From Bifidobacteriaceae bacterium (lineage in GTDB: Bacteria; Actinomycetota; Actinomycetes; Actinomycetales; WQXJ01), in contig JAIRXP010000086.1 of the NCBI GenBank assembly GCA_031268215.1, positions 66,747-102,084 on the forward strand: a DNA stretch of 35,338 bases, in the 5' to 3' direction. The translations under genes were made by a program, and so were the position numbers. The notes beneath the pieces were generated by a model. It saw nothing but the letters and a program-made list of their open reading frames with translations, did no database searches and was not told the DNA's origin. Shown piece by piece: positions 33,506 to 35,338 of the stretch; within the stretch, counting starts at the first letter, position 1; every line of letters starts with the position of its first letter.

Positions 33506-34440
33506 GGTTCCAGTTCCTGCCCAGCCCCACCGACAGCGTTTGGTACATCGGCGGGTTTCCGCTTCGCGCCTACGCTTTGGCGCTGATTGCTGGCATTTTG
33601 ATGGCGGCCTGGATTAGTGCCCGCCGTCTGGCCGCCGCCGGCTACAAAGCGGATGCGATGTTCGACATCGCGCTGTGGGCCGTACCGTTCGGGATTGTGG
33701 GTGCCCGGATCTATCACGTCATCACCACCCCTGAGCCCTATTTTGGGCCTGGCGGGGACCCTTGGGCAGCGTTCGCCATCTGGCGTGGTGGTTTAGGGGT
33801 TTGGGGGGCTATCGCCTTGGGGGCCGTTGGTGCAGCCATCGCGGCGCGGATAGTCAAGATTCCTTTGCCGGCCATGGCGGACGCGCTGGCCCCGGGAATA
33901 GCCGTGGGCCAGGCGATTGGCCGCTTGGGCAACTGGTTCAACGAGGAACTGTTTGGTGCGCCCACCACCTTGCCGTGGGGGCTGAAGGTGTCCCAGGCCG
34001 CCGCCGTCAGGGCGGGTTATCCAGATGGAACCTTGTTCCATCCAACATTCTTGTACGAATTGCTGTGGGATCTGGCGGTGGCCGGTGTGCTGGTTTGGGC
34101 TGGACGGCGCTGGTTGTGGGGTCACGGCCAGACCTTCTTCGCCTATATGACGCTGTACTGCTTGGGCCGGGTTTGGATTGAAGCGTTGCGGATTGACACA
34201 GCCAACCATTTCCTCGGATTGCGTCTCAATGTCTGGACGTCAATCGTGGTGGGCTTGGCGGGGATCATCTGCTTCGCCTGGTCCCGTCGAAGATATGGCG
34301 GTTCATTGATTTTGGGGCCAGGTCTTGAGAGCCAGGTCGGCGGTTCCGATGACGTGGAACCAGCTAAGGTGCCGGCGGACCGGGGTGCGGAAGACACAGG
34401 GCAGACCGCTTCTGACGACGCGGAGCGGCCCCCGGAATGA
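33502..34440 (+). CDS. lgt: Prolipoprotein diacylglyceryl transferase
   Basis: Inner-membrane enzyme that transfers diacylglycerol from phosphatidylglycerol to the lipobox cysteine of prolipoproteins. The 312-aa protein has about seven membrane helices, the RGGLGVWGAI segment, the Lgt signature AIGRLGNWFNEELFG, and FHPTFLYE, all hallmarks of the family. The C-terminal 40 residues are hydrophilic and acidic (Asp, Glu, Pro), as often seen in actinobacteria. The GTG start overlaps trpA. The trpCBA-lgt order is conserved in many actinobacteria. Convergent with the DUF4870 gene. Confidence 0.95.
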   Translation: MRFQFLPSPTDSVWYIGGFPLRAYALALIAGILMAAWISARRLAAAGYKADAMFDIALWAVPFGIVGARIYHVITTPEPYFGPGGDPWAAFAIWRGGLGVWGAIALGAVGAAIAARIVKIPLPAMADALAPGIAVGQAIGRLGNWFNEELFGAPTTLPWGLKVSQAAAVRAGYPDGTLFHPTFLYELLWDLAVAGVLVWAGRRWLWGHGQTFFAYMTLYCLGRVWIEALRIDTANHFLGLRLNVWTSIVVGLAGIICFAWSRRRYGGSLILGPGLESQVGGSDDVEPAKVPADRGAEDTGQTASDDAERPPE

Positions 34441-34482
34441 TCGCTTGATTCCAGGCGACTTGGGCCATCCGCCTTGGGCGCG

Positions 34483-34519
34483 AAAAAAGCTGGGGCCGGC
34501 CCGGTGAGCCAGCCCCAGC
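34483..34519 (-). terminator. Intrinsic terminator of the DUF4870 gene
   Basis: Read on the minus strand, a 12-bp stem with one mismatch (34519-34508 with 34500-34489) and a 7-base loop is followed at once by six T residues (34488-34483). It begins 26 bases after the stop of the minus-strand gene. This is the only classical hairpin-plus-T-tract terminator found in the window. On the plus strand the hairpin lacks a T-tract and could only partly stop lgt transcripts. Confidence 0.85.
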
Positions 34520-34544
34520 CAATAATCGCGGGGCGGGAGACGCC

Positions 34545-35063
34545 CTACTTCAGGATTGTGACTCCACCGATGAGCGGCAACGGCTTCTCGTTACCCTGGA
34601 CGGCGTTGATGATGCCGATGATCATGAAGACGAAGCAACCCAAGTAGATCAGGCCCAGGATGAAGTTGATCAGCGAGACAATCAACAAAGCGGAGAGCGA
34701 TCTGACGAAGACCCAAGTGACCATGCTCAGCACGAGGCAGGCGATCTCAATGATGAACAGGGTCAGACCTTGGTTGGCGTGGTACCGCGCGAAGCGGGAT
34801 TCCTTGGCGGCAAAGATCGGGATCAGTACCAGGAAACCGATGTACGCCAGCACGGCGTAGATCTTGTTCTGTTCGACGTCCGGGTTTGCGACCGCCTGGC
34901 CTTGGGGATAGCCGCCCGGCGCTGGCTGCTGATAGCCCTGCGGCCCGGGCTGCTGATAGCCCTGCGGCGGCTGCGGCGGATAGCCCGGCTGGGGGGGCTG
35001 AGGTGGCTGAAACCCCTGCTGAGGGGGGTACTGGCCGTCTGGTGACGGGGGAGGCTGAGTCAT
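34545..35063 (-). CDS. DUF4870-family membrane protein with Pro/Gln/Gly-rich N-terminus
   Basis: Small membrane protein of unknown function. Residues about 1-58 are a Pro/Gln/Gly/Tyr-rich disordered tail with GYQQPxPQG repeats. The DUF4870-like part begins near 62: NKIYAVLAYIGFLVLIPIF, then ARYHANQGLTLFIIEIACLVL, two more hydrophobic stretches, and the closing EKPLPLIGGVTILK, which is characteristic. It probably has three or four membrane helices. The ATG at 35063 has GAAGGA upstream on the minus strand. The protein resembles the gene at 30135 in having a proline-rich cytoplasmic tail plus helices, but the membrane parts are different families. Confidence 0.85.
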   Translation of the reverse strand: MTQPPPSPDGQYPPQQGFQPPQPPQPGYPPQPPQGYQQPGPQGYQQPAPGGYPQGQAVANPDVEQNKIYAVLAYIGFLVLIPIFAAKESRFARYHANQGLTLFIIEIACLVLSMVTWVFVRSLSALLIVSLINFILGLIYLGCFVFMIIGIINAVQGNEKPLPLIGGVTILK

Positions 35064-35150
35064 GAGGTTTTTCCTTCAGAGGTGTCGGACAGTGATTTGA
35101 GGGCCTGAGTGACAAGATAGCGCACTACGGCCCCCAGTGCCAAGGGCGCG

Positions 35151-35280
35151 CCGGGAACGGGTGAATCCGGAGCGTTAAGGCCCTAAAAGTATAGCGGTCT
35201 TTTGGCGTTGGTGGGGCCGGCGACTAGCCTCACGTAAAAGGTCCGGGAACGGGTGTGCTTGCCTCACGTAATAATGTCCG
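35151..35280. repeat. Two families of short direct repeats in the terminal intergenic region
   Basis: CCGGGAACGGGTG occurs exactly at 35151-35163 and 35243-35255. GCCTCACGTAA occurs at 35227-35237 and 35261-35271, each followed within 3-4 bases by GTCCG, so the near-repeats span 35227-35245 and 35261-35280 with a 34-base offset. The region 35064-35338 has no supportable gene. Repeats in a promoter-like zone suggest regulator binding sites for the minus-strand gene or for a gene starting beyond the window. Confidence 0.7.
35189..35194 (-). promoter_or_regulatory. Candidate -10 for the DUF4870 gene
   Basis: On the minus strand TATACT differs from TATAAT at one position and lies about 126 bases before the ATG. 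No good -35 is present at 17-18 bases. The leader would be about 115 bases with no recognised element. Confidence 0.35.
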
Positions 35281-35338
35281 CGTGGTGCGGCGCGGCTGAC
35301 ACGCTAGTCGGCGCCGGTTCCGGTTCGCTCGGTTGTAT

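Noticed and set aside
35281..35298. Start of a gene at the GTG codons near 35281
   Set aside because: The frame meets TGA after five codons.

Overview
High-GC Actinomycetota chromosome, apparently intact. The evidence is the Pup-proteasome gene set (arc, dop, pup, prcB, prcA, pafA), an actinobacterial mIHF tail directly before gmk, a DUF3097 gene, a degenerate actinobacterial-type PriA, GTG/TTG starts and many 4-base ATGA/GTGA gene overlaps. A very large pyruvate:ferredoxin-oxidoreductase-type enzyme and a fused NfnB-NfnA-like oxidoreductase point to an anaerobic or facultatively fermentative lifestyle. I cannot place the genus. No tRNA, rRNA, IS element, phage gene or CRISPR array is visible.

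Layout. 1-2135: mIHF tail, gmk, rpoZ, coaBC. 2198-5122: a complete ECF vitamin/micronutrient importer (S, T and a double-ATPase A component). 5119-7707, minus strand: a HemG-type protoporphyrinogen oxidase and a two-gene ABC exporter. 7874-13629: metK, priA, fmt, rsmB, resuming the familiar actinobacterial order. 13714-17629: arc, dop, DUF3097. 17683-25583, minus strand: a 942-aa Nfn-like fusion and a 1691-aa PFOR-like enzyme, translationally coupled. 25850-28876: pup, prcB, prcA, pafA, all overlapping. 28879-30069: hisF, hisI. 30135-34440: DUF4190 protein, trpC, trpB, trpA, lgt. 34545-35063, minus strand: DUF4870 protein with a clear intrinsic terminator. 35064-35338: a promoter-like region with short direct repeats, no gene.

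How the genes work together. Dop deamidates Pup-GGQ, PafA ligates Pup to substrate lysines, ARC unfolds pupylated proteins and PrcA/PrcB degrade them. The set is split by an oppositely oriented redox module. In that module the 2-oxoacid oxidoreductase would pass low-potential electrons, perhaps via its own extra C-terminal FeS domain, to the NAD(P)-linked Nfn-like fusion. The redox operon and pup fire divergently from one 266-bp region.

The strongest candidates for something new are: (1) the PFOR/Nfn module inside the Pup-proteasome locus, (2) the PFOR's unusual extra domains, (3) the NfnB-NfnA order of the fusion and its N-terminal extension, and (4) an ARC ATPase lacking the C-terminal Tyr-Leu proteasome-docking tail. 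All functional statements come from reading motifs. No database search was run.
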